Part shown: in pieces, positions 1 through 5,652 of the stretch
Numbering within the stretch: the first letter of the stretch is position 1
How the letters are laid out: each line of letters starts with the position of its first letter
NCBI GenBank assembly: GCA_021828715.1
Contig: JAJZDF010000025.1
Coordinates: forward strand, 1 to 7,659
Direction: 5' to 3'
Length of the DNA stretch: 7,659 bases
From: Thermoplasmata archaeon
Lineage (GTDB): Archaea > Thermoplasmatota > Thermoplasmata > Lutacidiplasmatales > UBA184
Translations under genes and position numbers: made by a program
The notes under the pieces: model-generated
Seen by the model: the letters and a program-made list of their open reading frames with translations, nothing else
Told to the model about the DNA's origin: nothing
The model's database searches: none

Positions 1-437
1 GGCTTCGTCCCTCCGGAGGCCGGCCCCGGCGCGGCGTTCGGCGTCGCCGGGGCGGGGTCCTCGCCGCCCACGTGGCGCGCCGCCTCGCCGAGGTCTTCGA
101 CGATGCAGAACGAGACGAGTTTCGAGAGCGGGCGGGTCTCGGCGATTCGGACGCGGTGCCCGACCGGAACATTGAGGCACGGGGGGGCGTGCGCGAGGTA
201 GCGTCGGCGGCGCTTCACGTACCGCTCGTACTTGGCAACGAAGTGGAGGAGCGTGCGCTCGACGACCGCGGTCCGCTGCATCGCGGTGGAGACGACCGTG
301 CCCTCCAGGACCTGCCCGCGAACCGGCAGCCGGCCGTGGAACGGACAGTGGGCATCGTCGCACCGGCTCTTCGGGGCGCGGACGTCGAGACCGATGTCCC
401 GCGCACGGCGGGCGGACGTCGTACGGGCCGGACTCAT
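1..437 (-). CDS. rps17: Small-subunit ribosomal protein uS17 (archaeal S17P), 3' end outside window
   Basis: This protein binds 16S rRNA early in 30S assembly. I translated it by hand from the ATG at 437; no stop codon occurs before base 1, so 145 residues are visible and the C-terminus is missing. Archaeal S17 hallmarks are a DIGLDV start region (14-19), a CDDAHCPFHG-type segment (26-35), GTVVSTAMQRTAVV (46-59), the basic KYERYVKRRRR stretch (69-79), a PPCLN segment (85-89) and RPLSKLVSF (102-110). The family core ends near residue 115-120; beyond it lies a Pro/Ala/Gly-rich tail that is still open at the edge. The start overlaps the Rpp29 stop as ATGA, and a GGAGG at 443-447 lies 5 nt upstream, which supports this start. 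The identity is secure; the real length is unknown. Confidence 0.95.
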   Translation of the reverse strand, partial: MSPARTTSARRARDIGLDVRAPKSRCDDAHCPFHGRLPVRGQVLEGTVVSTAMQRTAVVERTLLHFVAKYERYVKRRRRYLAHAPPCLNVPVGHRVRIAETRPLSKLVSFCIVEDLGEAARHVGGEDPAPATPNAAPGPASGGTK

Positions 438-757
438 CGATACCTCCGAGGACCGCCGGCGAGGAGTCGCTTCGTGCGGTCTTCCGGGCGCACGCGAAGG
501 GGCTCGCCACTTAAGGGTAACTCTCGGCCCGCGAGGACGATCGTGCCGGCGAGCCGGTGCTTGGGCACCGCGACCGCGGTCGCGCGCCCGGGGACGCGCA
601 CGCGCAGGAGCGAGAGCGTCTCGTCGACGATCGTGCCGACCACCGGGCCCGCGAGTCCGGGACCGGCCGGGATGGAGACGGGAGCGCCGAGGATCTCCCC
701 GGCGTAGGCCACCCGGTCCAGGGCCGGAAGCGGATCCCCGTTCGACCTGCGCGCCAC
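434..757 (-). CDS. rnp1: RNase P protein component 1 (Rpp29/Pop4 homologue)
   Basis: Protein subunit of archaeal RNase P, which with the RNA subunit and other proteins removes 5' leaders from precursor tRNA. The 107-residue product has the Sm-like beta-barrel pattern of the Rpp29 family. It has AGEILGAPVSI (19-29), a GTIVDETLSLLRV core (41-53), VAVPKHR (62-68) and the diagnostic LRVRPEDRTKRL near the end (87-98). Archaea commonly encode it inside the ribosomal operon between L29 and S17, as here. The start is a GTG 20 nt after the L29 stop, preceded by a GGGGGAAGGG ribosome-binding sequence about 7 nt away. The stop overlaps the S17 start as ATGA. The length is normal for the family. Sequence similarity in this family is low, but motif and position agree. 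Confidence 0.92.
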   Translation of the reverse strand: MARRSNGDPLPALDRVAYAGEILGAPVSIPAGPGLAGPVVGTIVDETLSLLRVRVPGRATAVAVPKHRLAGTIVLAGRELPLSGEPLRVRPEDRTKRLLAGGPRRYR

Positions 758-777
758 GGTTCTTCCCTTCCCCCGGT

Positions 778-1011
778 TCAGGCGTGCGCCGGCGTCGCGG
801 CGCGTTCGGAGGCGAGCTCGCGCTCGCGCAGCACGGTCAGGGACCGCGCGACGTTCGTGCGGAGCGCCCGCATGCGCCCGGGGCTCGGCGGCGCCCCGCC
901 CATGGCGGCGATCCCCCGCTCGCGCAGCAGATCGTTCTCGGCGTCGGCGATGCGACGCCGGAGGTCCTCGTCGGAGAGCGACCGCAGATCCTTCATGCGG
1001 AGCAGCGTCAC
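778..1011 (-). CDS. rpl29: Large-subunit ribosomal protein uL29
   Basis: Small two-helix protein near the 50S exit tunnel, part of the docking site for nascent-chain factors. The product is 77 residues with the archaeal pattern LLRMKDLRSLSDEDL (3-17), the mostly helical first arm, AMGGAPPSPGRMR (36-48) and a second helix ending in LRERE. I start it at the GTG at 1011, not the ATG at 996. Archaeal L29 usually begins with a short (A/T)(I/L)LR segment before the KE(I/L)R motif, the GTG overlaps the S3 stop as GTGA, and a GGAGG lies 4 nt upstream. The ATG has no such signal. The C-terminus (ELASERAATPAHA) is slightly longer than usual. No eIF1/SUI1 gene follows it before Rpp29. Confidence 0.95.
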   Translation of the reverse strand: MTLLRMKDLRSLSDEDLRRRIADAENDLLRERGIAAMGGAPPSPGRMRALRTNVARSLTVLRERELASERAATPAHA

Positions 1012-1712
1012 GGCGCCTCCGGAGGGAGCGCGACGGACGGGTCCGCAGCGGGAACGGCCACGGCCACGTCCTCGGGGACCGGCGGAAGTTCGGGCACCGG
1101 GGTCTTGGGCCGGGCCGCGGCCCCCTTCACGACGATCTCGTCCGGGAGCTTCGAGTCGGCCCGCATGATCCAGACCGAGACCCCGATGACGCCCGGCTTC
1201 AGGCGCGCCTGGTAGAACCCCTTCTCGACCCAGAGGCGGACCGCTTCCCCGCAGTACTTGATCGTCCCGGCCTTGAACCGCTCCGTGCGGTGCCGTTCGC
1301 CGGTCAGCTTTCCCGAGAGAATCACCTGACAGCCGCGGGCGCCGGACTCCATGATCCGCCGGACGGTCGAGTGGCCCGCGCGGCGGAAGTGCCAACCGCG
1401 CTCGAGGGTCGAGGCGAGCTTCTCGCTCATCAACTGGGCGTTCAGGTTCGGCGCCCGTTCCTCCTGGACCTCGATCTGGGGATTGTCGAGCTGAAAGCGG
1501 GCGTGGATCTCCTCCGTGAGGCGCTTGATCAGTTCGCCGCGGTGCCCGATCAGGATCCCCGGTCGCTCGCAGACGAGCGTCACCCGGGTCCCCATCGGGG
1601 TGCGGGTGATCTCGAGGCCGCCGAATCCCGCGCGCGCGCTCTCCTGGACCAGGAAGTCCTTGAGGAGGACCCGGCGCGTCGCCTCCTCGATGACCTTCCG
1701 CTCCGCGCTCAT
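1008..1712 (-). CDS. rps3: Small-subunit ribosomal protein uS3
   Basis: Component of the 30S head at the mRNA entry channel. The 234-residue protein has an N-terminal helix region (1-30), a KH domain with the GxxG loop GHRG at 56-59 inside PGILIGHRGELI, and a C-terminal S3 domain (about 90-185). The S3 domain carries RRIMESGARGCQVILSGKL (118-136), ERFKAGTIKYCGE (144-156) and GVIGVSVWI (174-182). From about 198 the core gives way to a 35-40 residue tail rich in Pro, Val, Ala and acidic residues, probably disordered. The ATG overlaps the L22 stop as ATGA, with a GGGAG 4 nt upstream; the TGA overlaps the L29 GTG. Identity is firm. Confidence 0.97.
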   Translation of the reverse strand: MSAERKVIEEATRRVLLKDFLVQESARAGFGGLEITRTPMGTRVTLVCERPGILIGHRGELIKRLTEEIHARFQLDNPQIEVQEERAPNLNAQLMSEKLASTLERGWHFRRAGHSTVRRIMESGARGCQVILSGKLTGERHRTERFKAGTIKYCGEAVRLWVEKGFYQARLKPGVIGVSVWIMRADSKLPDEIVVKGAAARPKTPVPELPPVPEDVAVAVPAADPSVALPPEAP

Positions 1713-2167
1713 GGGGCTCCCGTGCGCTCGGCAAGGACGAGTTCTACGTTCGTGGTCTGTTCGTTCCAGGCGGTCCCGCGGCCGTGGGCGCGCGGCATCG
1801 TCGCTTTGCGGATGCGGCCGCGGGCGCTCGCCGCGACCTTGACGAACAGCCGGTCGGTGTCGAGCCCCTCGTACTCCGCGTTCTCGCGGGCGTTGCGGAG
1901 GAGCTGAAGGACGTTCCGGGCGACCTTGCGCGGGTAACGGCCCGGCCCGATCCCTTTCTTGTGCGCCGTCTCCTGGTTGTAGCGACGGAACGGCACGGCG
2001 CGTTGGAGCGCGACGACCTCCTCGAGGAACGTTTCGGCCCGGTCGACGGGGAGGCCCCGGATCGCGTTGAGGACCTCGTACGTCTTCTTCGGCGACATCG
2101 GAATCTCCATCCCCCGGGAGCGGGCAACGGCGACCCCCGATTCCACCTGGTACGTGTAGCCTCGCAT
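1709..2167 (-). CDS. rpl22: Large-subunit ribosomal protein uL22
   Basis: Binds 23S rRNA and reaches into the peptide exit tunnel through a beta-hairpin. The product is 152 residues, normal for archaeal L22, which is longer than the bacterial form. Features are an N-terminal YTYQV segment, ISPK-like MSPKKTYEVLNAIRG (24-38), the archaeal insert RYNQETAHKKGIGPGRYP (62-79), the helix KVARNVLQLLRNARENAE (81-98) and the hairpin region KVAASARGRIRKATMPRAHGR (110-130), followed by the final strand TTNVELVLAE. The start lies 10 nt after the S19 stop with a GAGG about 7 nt upstream. The stop overlaps the S3 start by 4 nt. Confidence 0.97.
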   Translation of the reverse strand: MRGYTYQVESGVAVARSRGMEIPMSPKKTYEVLNAIRGLPVDRAETFLEEVVALQRAVPFRRYNQETAHKKGIGPGRYPRKVARNVLQLLRNARENAEYEGLDTDRLFVKVAASARGRIRKATMPRAHGRGTAWNEQTTNVELVLAERTGAP

Positions 2168-2177
2168 GCGATCGTCC

Positions 2178-2603
2178 TCACTTGAGCGGCATGAACTTCG
2201 ACGACCGCGTGGCGCCGACGCCCGGCCCGGAGTGCTTCTCGAAGCGGCGGGTCAAGGCGAACTCGCCGAGGTAGTGCCCGATCATCTCCGGGCGGACCTC
2301 GACCTCCTTGAACTCCTTCCCCGTGTGCACCGCGACCCGGCGTCCGACATGCTCCGGGAGGATCAGCGCATCGCGTACGTGGGTCCGGAGGACCTTCCCG
2401 GCGGGGGTCGCCCGCATCCGGTCCAAGAACTGGGTCACCTCGGTGTTGAAGCCTCGGCGGATCGAACGGCGCGCGCGGGCGCTCGCGATCTTTCCGAATT
2501 CCTCGAGCGACAGCTTCTGCAGCTCGGGCAGCGTGAGCCCGCGGTAGGTGAACTCGCGCTTGCGGCGGGCCTCGACCTTCTTCGTGCGGCGTCCCTTCGG
2601 CAT
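2178..2603 (-). CDS. rps19: Small-subunit ribosomal protein uS19
   Basis: Sits in the 30S head close to the A-site tRNA and contacts S13. The 141-residue length matches archaeal/eukaryotic S19 (S15 in eukaryotic naming), which has an N-terminal extension absent from bacteria. The extension contains EFTYRGLTLPELQKLSLEEF (17-36). The conserved core has LRTHVRDALILPEHVG (72-87), VHTGKEF (92-98), RPEMIGHYLGEFALTR (104-119) and the C-terminal signature GPGVGATRSSKFMPLK (126-141). The ATG overlaps the L2 stop by one base (TAATG), and a GGAGGGG sits about 7 nt upstream. A 10-nt gap separates it from L22. Confidence 0.97.
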   Translation of the reverse strand: MPKGRRTKKVEARRKREFTYRGLTLPELQKLSLEEFGKIASARARRSIRRGFNTEVTQFLDRMRATPAGKVLRTHVRDALILPEHVGRRVAVHTGKEFKEVEVRPEMIGHYLGEFALTRRFEKHSGPGVGATRSSKFMPLK

Positions 2604-3340
2604 TAGGCCACCCCTCCCGACCGCTCGGACCGGCGGAGCCGCTTCTTGCGGGCGGACCGCGAGAACCGGCCGACCTTGGCGCCCGGCCACGTGCCGCTCG
2701 AGACCGTGCTGGGGCGCCCGACGTGCTGGTGGGCACCGCCGCCGAACGGATGGTTCACCGGGTTCATCGCGACCCCCCGGACCTTGAACGGGGCCCGCGC
2801 CAGGGAACGGGCCCCCCAGACCTTCTTGCCGGCCTTGATGATCGGCCGCTCGGTGCGTCCGCTGCCCCCGACGGCCCCGACCTCGGCCCGGCACGTCTCC
2901 AGCAGGCGCTTAAACTGCCCGCTCGGGAGCTGGATCGTAACTTCGCCGGCGGCGTGGGCGGTGACCAGCGCGCTCGCGCCGGCCGACCGGACCAGGCGTC
3001 CCCCGTCGAACGGTTTCACCTCGATGTTGGAGACGAGCGTCCCGTCGGGGATCTTCGAAAGGGGGAGGATCGCGCCCCGGTCGACCTTCCCCTCGTGGAA
3101 GGCGACGGAATCCCCGGTGGCCAACCCGGCGGCCGCCAGGATCCGCACGGTCGAGCCGTCCGGTGCGGCGACCTCGGCGACGGGGGCGGTCCGGCCCGGC
3201 GCCTGGGCGATCGCGACGACGGTTCCGTCCCCGACCAGCGTGGCCGGCGGGTGGTAGATCGGACCGTGGTGTCGGTGGCTCGGCGAGCGGTAGCGAGGGG
3301 TCCCGGAGCCGCGGCGGCGGGAGATGATGCGCTTTCCCAT
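2603..3340 (-). CDS. rpl2: Large-subunit ribosomal protein uL2
   Basis: One of the largest 50S proteins, required for subunit association and for the peptidyl-transferase region. The 245-residue protein is archaeal in length and start (MGKRIISRRRGSGTPRYRSP), with HRHHGPIYHP (22-31), an OB-fold region (about 35-120) with SNIEVKPFDGG (104-114), an SH3-like barrel, and the L2 signature VRGVAMNPVNHPFGGG (187-202). The conserved His of that signature is H197, corresponding to the bacterial peptidyl-transferase-centre His. A basic C-terminus (RKKRLRRSER) follows. The start overlaps the L23 stop as TGATG and the stop overlaps the S19 start as TAATG, so coupling is likely on both sides. Confidence 0.98.
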   Translation of the reverse strand: MGKRIISRRRGSGTPRYRSPSHRHHGPIYHPPATLVGDGTVVAIAQAPGRTAPVAEVAAPDGSTVRILAAAGLATGDSVAFHEGKVDRGAILPLSKIPDGTLVSNIEVKPFDGGRLVRSAGASALVTAHAAGEVTIQLPSGQFKRLLETCRAEVGAVGGSGRTERPIIKAGKKVWGARSLARAPFKVRGVAMNPVNHPFGGGAHQHVGRPSTVSSGTWPGAKVGRFSRSARKKRLRRSERSGGVA

Positions 3341-3603
3341 CAGAACACCCCGGCCCGGCTGCCGATGTCCTCCGCCGAGAACTCCTTGTGGAAGCGGACG
3401 GTCGCGATCTTCCCCGTGCGGACGATCTTGGTGTTGACCTTCAAGACCCGGCACTGGTACGTCTCCTCTACGGCCCGCTTGATCTCCGCCCGGGTCGCCC
3501 GGTGGTCGACCACGAACTCGAGCTTGTTCATCCGCTCCATCTCGTCCATCGCCTTCTCCGTCACGTAGGCGTGCAGGATGATGCGGTGCCGCAGCCCGGT
3601 CAT
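3340..3603 (-). CDS. rpl23: Large-subunit ribosomal protein uL23
   Basis: Small alpha/beta protein at the tunnel exit, the main docking point for signal recognition particle and other nascent-chain factors. The product is 87 residues, typical for archaeal L23. Its motifs are AYVTEKAM (12-19), NKLEFVVDHRATRAEIKRAVEE (26-47), the rRNA-binding segment VLKVNTKIVRTGK (53-65) and the archaeal C-terminal pattern FSAEDIGSRAGV (75-86). It starts with an ATG overlapping the L4 stop (ATGA), with a GGGGGAGGG about 8 nt upstream. This start leaves only a short N-terminal strand before the VTEKAM motif, as in other archaeal homologues. Confidence 0.97.
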   Translation of the reverse strand: MTGLRHRIILHAYVTEKAMDEMERMNKLEFVVDHRATRAEIKRAVEETYQCRVLKVNTKIVRTGKIATVRFHKEFSAEDIGSRAGVF

Positions 3604-4433
3604 GCGTTCGTCCCTCCCCCGAGGCGGGCCCCGAGACGCTGGAGCCCAGCCTGCGAGAAGAGCGTGAGGCGACCTCCGTCCCCGCCCGGAGCGAGGTCCT
3701 CGGTGGAGAGGCGCTCCGCGGGGACGACGTCCACGCCGGCGAAGTTGCGGAAGCCGCGCGCCCGGTCCCCTCGGCTGGTGACGATCAGAAGGCTCCGCGG
3801 CACGCGACGTCCCCGGCCGCGCCGTCGGGCCCGTCCGGCCCGGAGCGTGACCCGCTCCTCGGCCCGCTCGATCTCGGCCCAGAGGTGGAGGCTCTCGAGC
3901 AGGGCCCGCGCCTCTTGCGCCGTGCGGATCTCCTCGACCGGGTCCTCGAGGACGACGGGAAGGTGGAGGTGCTCGGGCACAGCGTGGCCCCGGGCACCGG
4001 CAAGTTTCGGGTCGCGCGTCGCGGCGAGCGCCGATGCGAAGGCGAGCCGCGCCTCGCGCCGATTGATCTTCTTGGTCCAGATCCGGTCGACCCGGGGCGG
4101 GTGCGCCTGACCCCCGCCGACGGTGTTGGGCGCCTGGGCACCTCGGTTCGATTCCATCAGGCGTGGCGAACGGGAGACGCCGTGTCCCTTCCCCGACCAC
4201 TCTACCGAGTGGCGTCGACCGGCGGTGAGGGACGTCCCGTACGGCTGGCGGCGATGGGACTGGGCGGCGACGACGGCCCGCCGGACCAGGTCCGGGCGGA
4301 GCGGCGCCGAAAACTCGATCGGGAGGGTGACGGTCGTCGCCCCCGCCTTCCCGTCGACCCCGACGAGATGGACCCGGTGGTGCGGCGTGTGCTGCTCCGC
4401 GCCCCCTCCGGGGGCGTCCGACGTTCCGGTCAT
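3600..4433 (-). CDS. rpl4: Large-subunit ribosomal protein uL4 (archaeal/eukaryotic type)
   Basis: 50S protein whose long internal loop lines the exit tunnel. The 277-residue product has the archaeal/eukaryotic L4 pattern. The extended loop includes GKGHGVSRSPRLMESNRG (81-98) and APNTVGGGQAHPPRVDRIW (101-119). It is followed by KKINRREARLAFASALAAT (121-139), a helical domain with LPVVLEDPVEEI (158-169), a basic stretch of mostly Arg and Gly (198-210) before SLLIVTS (214-220), and NFAGVDVVPAERLSTEDLAPG (230-250). The N-terminus carries some 18 residues before the family's usual beginning near VHLVGVDG. I keep the ATG because it lies 2 nt after the L3 stop with a GGGAG 7 nt upstream. The stop overlaps the L23 start. 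Confidence 0.96.
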   Translation of the reverse strand: MTGTSDAPGGGAEQHTPHHRVHLVGVDGKAGATTVTLPIEFSAPLRPDLVRRAVVAAQSHRRQPYGTSLTAGRRHSVEWSGKGHGVSRSPRLMESNRGAQAPNTVGGGQAHPPRVDRIWTKKINRREARLAFASALAATRDPKLAGARGHAVPEHLHLPVVLEDPVEEIRTAQEARALLESLHLWAEIERAEERVTLRAGRARRRGRGRRVPRSLLIVTSRGDRARGFRNFAGVDVVPAERLSTEDLAPGGDGGRLTLFSQAGLQRLGARLGGGTNA

Positions 4434-4435
4434 CG

Positions 4436-5434
4436 CTAGGCTCCCTGCTTCGACCGGGTGCTGAGGTAGCGGATGTCGACCGCCTCGACCGCGGCGACCT
4501 GGCTGCGGATCGGGGTGCGAAAACGCAGCAGACGCTTTGCCGGGCCGGGGACCGACCCATGGAGCAGGATGCACGAGGCACGGACGTCCCCGTAGTGCGG
4601 GAAGCCGCCCGCCGGAGTGATCGGGTCGGCGCGCGGGTCCTTCACGACCCGGAGCACGCGGAGGTTGAACTGCGTGCGCCGGTGGTATCCCTGCTGGCCG
4701 GCCTGGGGGATCCGGTAGGTTACGAAGCTCGGGTTGTGGGGGCCCAGGGTCCCGATCATCCGCCGGTGCTTCGAGTTCTTGCGCGGCTGGAGCTTGACGC
4801 CCCACCGCTGGATGTGTCCCTGGAATCCGAATCCCTTCGTGACGCCCAGGACGTCCAGGAATTCCCCTTCCTTCGCGAGCTGCTCGGCCGAGAACTCCTT
4901 CCCGAGGGAGGCGACGGCGAAGGCGCGCCGCTCGTCGACGGAGCTACCCGCTACGCGGACCTCGAAAAGCGTCGGCGTCTTCGAACCGACGCCCGTGATG
5001 AGGTGGGGCTGCGAGTGGACCAGGAGACGTACCTCTTCCGCGGCGGTGGACCCGAACCGATCGATCGCGTCCTTCGAGCTTCCCGGATGCGTCGGCAGCC
5101 GGCGGTCGAGCTCCTCGACGTTCGAGCCGTTCCAGACCTCGCCGACGATCCGCAGTCCATACGGGCTGCGGGAGTAGAGCCGCGCTCCCACGACGCGGAT
5201 CGGGGGGACCTCGATGATCGTTACCGGGACGGAGACCTCCTGGCCGGCGGTGGTCGACCGCTTGCGGTAGTCGACCATGAACGCGTGGGTCATCCCGACT
5301 TTGAAGCCGGCGAAACCCTCGAGGGCGGGAGTCTTCCCCGTCGTCGCCCACGTGCGCACCCGGGGGAGCGGACGGACCGATCGCGAACGGGGAGAATAGG
5401 CGAGGGAACCTCGCCGGGGACGATGCCGTGCCAT
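4436..5434 (-). CDS. rpl3: Large-subunit ribosomal protein uL3
   Basis: Early-assembly 50S protein that reaches towards the peptidyl-transferase centre; here it is the first gene of the operon. The product is 332 residues, typical for archaea. It starts with MARHRPRRGSLAYSPR, the archaeal/eukaryotic L3 N-terminus, which fixes the ATG at 5434 although the frame stays open another 41 codons upstream. Other hallmarks are GFAGFKVGMTHAF (40-52), an insert domain (about 95-190), and the signature DVLGVTKGFGFQGHIQRWGVKL (194-215), PRKNSKHRR (217-225) and PQAGQQGYHRRTQFN (243-257). The only good GGAGG (5454-5458) is 19 nt from the ATG, further than at downstream genes. A TATA box at 5485-5491 lies upstream. 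Confidence 0.97.
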   Translation of the reverse strand: MARHRPRRGSLAYSPRSRSVRPLPRVRTWATTGKTPALEGFAGFKVGMTHAFMVDYRKRSTTAGQEVSVPVTIIEVPPIRVVGARLYSRSPYGLRIVGEVWNGSNVEELDRRLPTHPGSSKDAIDRFGSTAAEEVRLLVHSQPHLITGVGSKTPTLFEVRVAGSSVDERRAFAVASLGKEFSAEQLAKEGEFLDVLGVTKGFGFQGHIQRWGVKLQPRKNSKHRRMIGTLGPHNPSFVTYRIPQAGQQGYHRRTQFNLRVLRVVKDPRADPITPAGGFPHYGDVRASCILLHGSVPGPAKRLLRFRTPIRSQVAAVEAVDIRYLSTRSKQGA

Positions 5435-5484
5435 GGGTCGATGGGGGGTCCTGCCTCCGGTGGGAGCGGGGGAGAAAGGTACCC

Positions 5485-5491
5485 TATATAA
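5485..5491 (-). promoter_or_regulatory. TATA box of the ribosomal-protein operon
   Basis: Read on the minus strand this is TTATATA, an AT-only island in very GC-rich DNA and a good match to the archaeal TATA consensus. The usual 25-nt offset from its centre puts transcription start near 5461-5464. That gives a leader of about 27-30 nt before the L3 ATG at 5434. A purine-rich block (GCGAAAAACC on the minus strand, 5501-5510) lies further upstream than a standard BRE. The element is almost palindromic and reads TATATAA on the plus strand, so it could also fire towards the dehydratase. The start site is inferred from spacing only. Confidence 0.75.
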
Positions 5492-5530
5492 CGGCTCCTC
5501 GGTTTTTCGCCGGTCCGCCGAAGGGAGCGG

Positions 5531-5580
5531 CCCGAAACGCCCCGGACGCGGGAGCACCCGGACGCGGCACCCCGAACGCG
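5531..5580. repeat. Cluster of four short GC-rich repeats, consensus CCCGRACGCG
   Basis: Four near-identical decamers start at 5531 (CCCGAAACGC), 5541 and 5557 (both CCCGGACGCG) and 5571 (CCCGAACGCG), spaced 10, 16 and 14 bases apart. They lie in the divergent intergenic region, downstream of the operon TATA box and upstream of the dehydratase start. The copy at 5541 can fold as a 4-bp stem with a GACG loop (5541-5552). They could be protein-binding sites or a structured leader element, but short GC-rich similarities arise easily at this base composition, so function is unproven. Confidence 0.4.
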
Positions 5581-5617
5581 CGCGTAGAGGAGACGGGGCC
5601 GCCGGACCGACGCGAAC

Positions 5618-5625
5618 GATTATGG
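5618..5625 (+). promoter_or_regulatory. Weak TATA-like element upstream of threonine dehydratase
   Basis: GATTATGG, preceded by the BRE-like CGCGAAC, lies with its centre about 31 nt before the ATG at 5653. The normal archaeal spacing would place the transcript 5' end around 5646, almost leaderless. That fits the lack of a convincing Shine-Dalgarno sequence before this gene. The match to the TATA consensus is poor; the alternative is the plus-strand reading of the TATA box at 5485, which would give a leader of about 140 nt. Confidence 0.3.
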
Positions 5626-5652
5626 GGAGCGGCCGGCTCTCGCCCGCGCAGG

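Noticed and set aside
72..1215. Overlapping plus-strand open frames opposite S17, Rpp29, L29 and S3
   Set aside because: Several frames are open at once, which is the signature of high GC rather than coding; the minus strand accounts for all conserved motifs.
2723..3568. 281-codon plus-strand open frame opposite L2 and L23
   Set aside because: It spans two confirmed minus-strand genes and their junction, with no family resemblance and no promoter.
4559..5491. Long open frame (310 codons) on the plus strand opposite L3
   Set aside because: It is antisense to a certain ribosomal protein gene, matches no recognisable family and has the Arg/Pro-rich make-up expected of antisense frames in GC-rich DNA, where stops are rare.
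5511..5609. Possible long hairpin, CGGTCCG (5511-5517) with CGGACCG (5603-5609)
   Set aside because: Only 7 bp with a loop of about 85 nt; such matches are expected by chance at this GC content.
5500..5650. Possible tRNA or other RNA gene in the divergent intergenic region
   Set aside because: I looked for a cloverleaf with a T-loop (GTTCRA) and conserved D-arm bases and found none; only GC-rich repeats are present.
5428..5652. N-terminal extension of the threonine dehydratase back to an ATG at 5428
   Set aside because: It would overlap the L3 start and its promoter and add 75 residues of low-complexity sequence with no family similarity.
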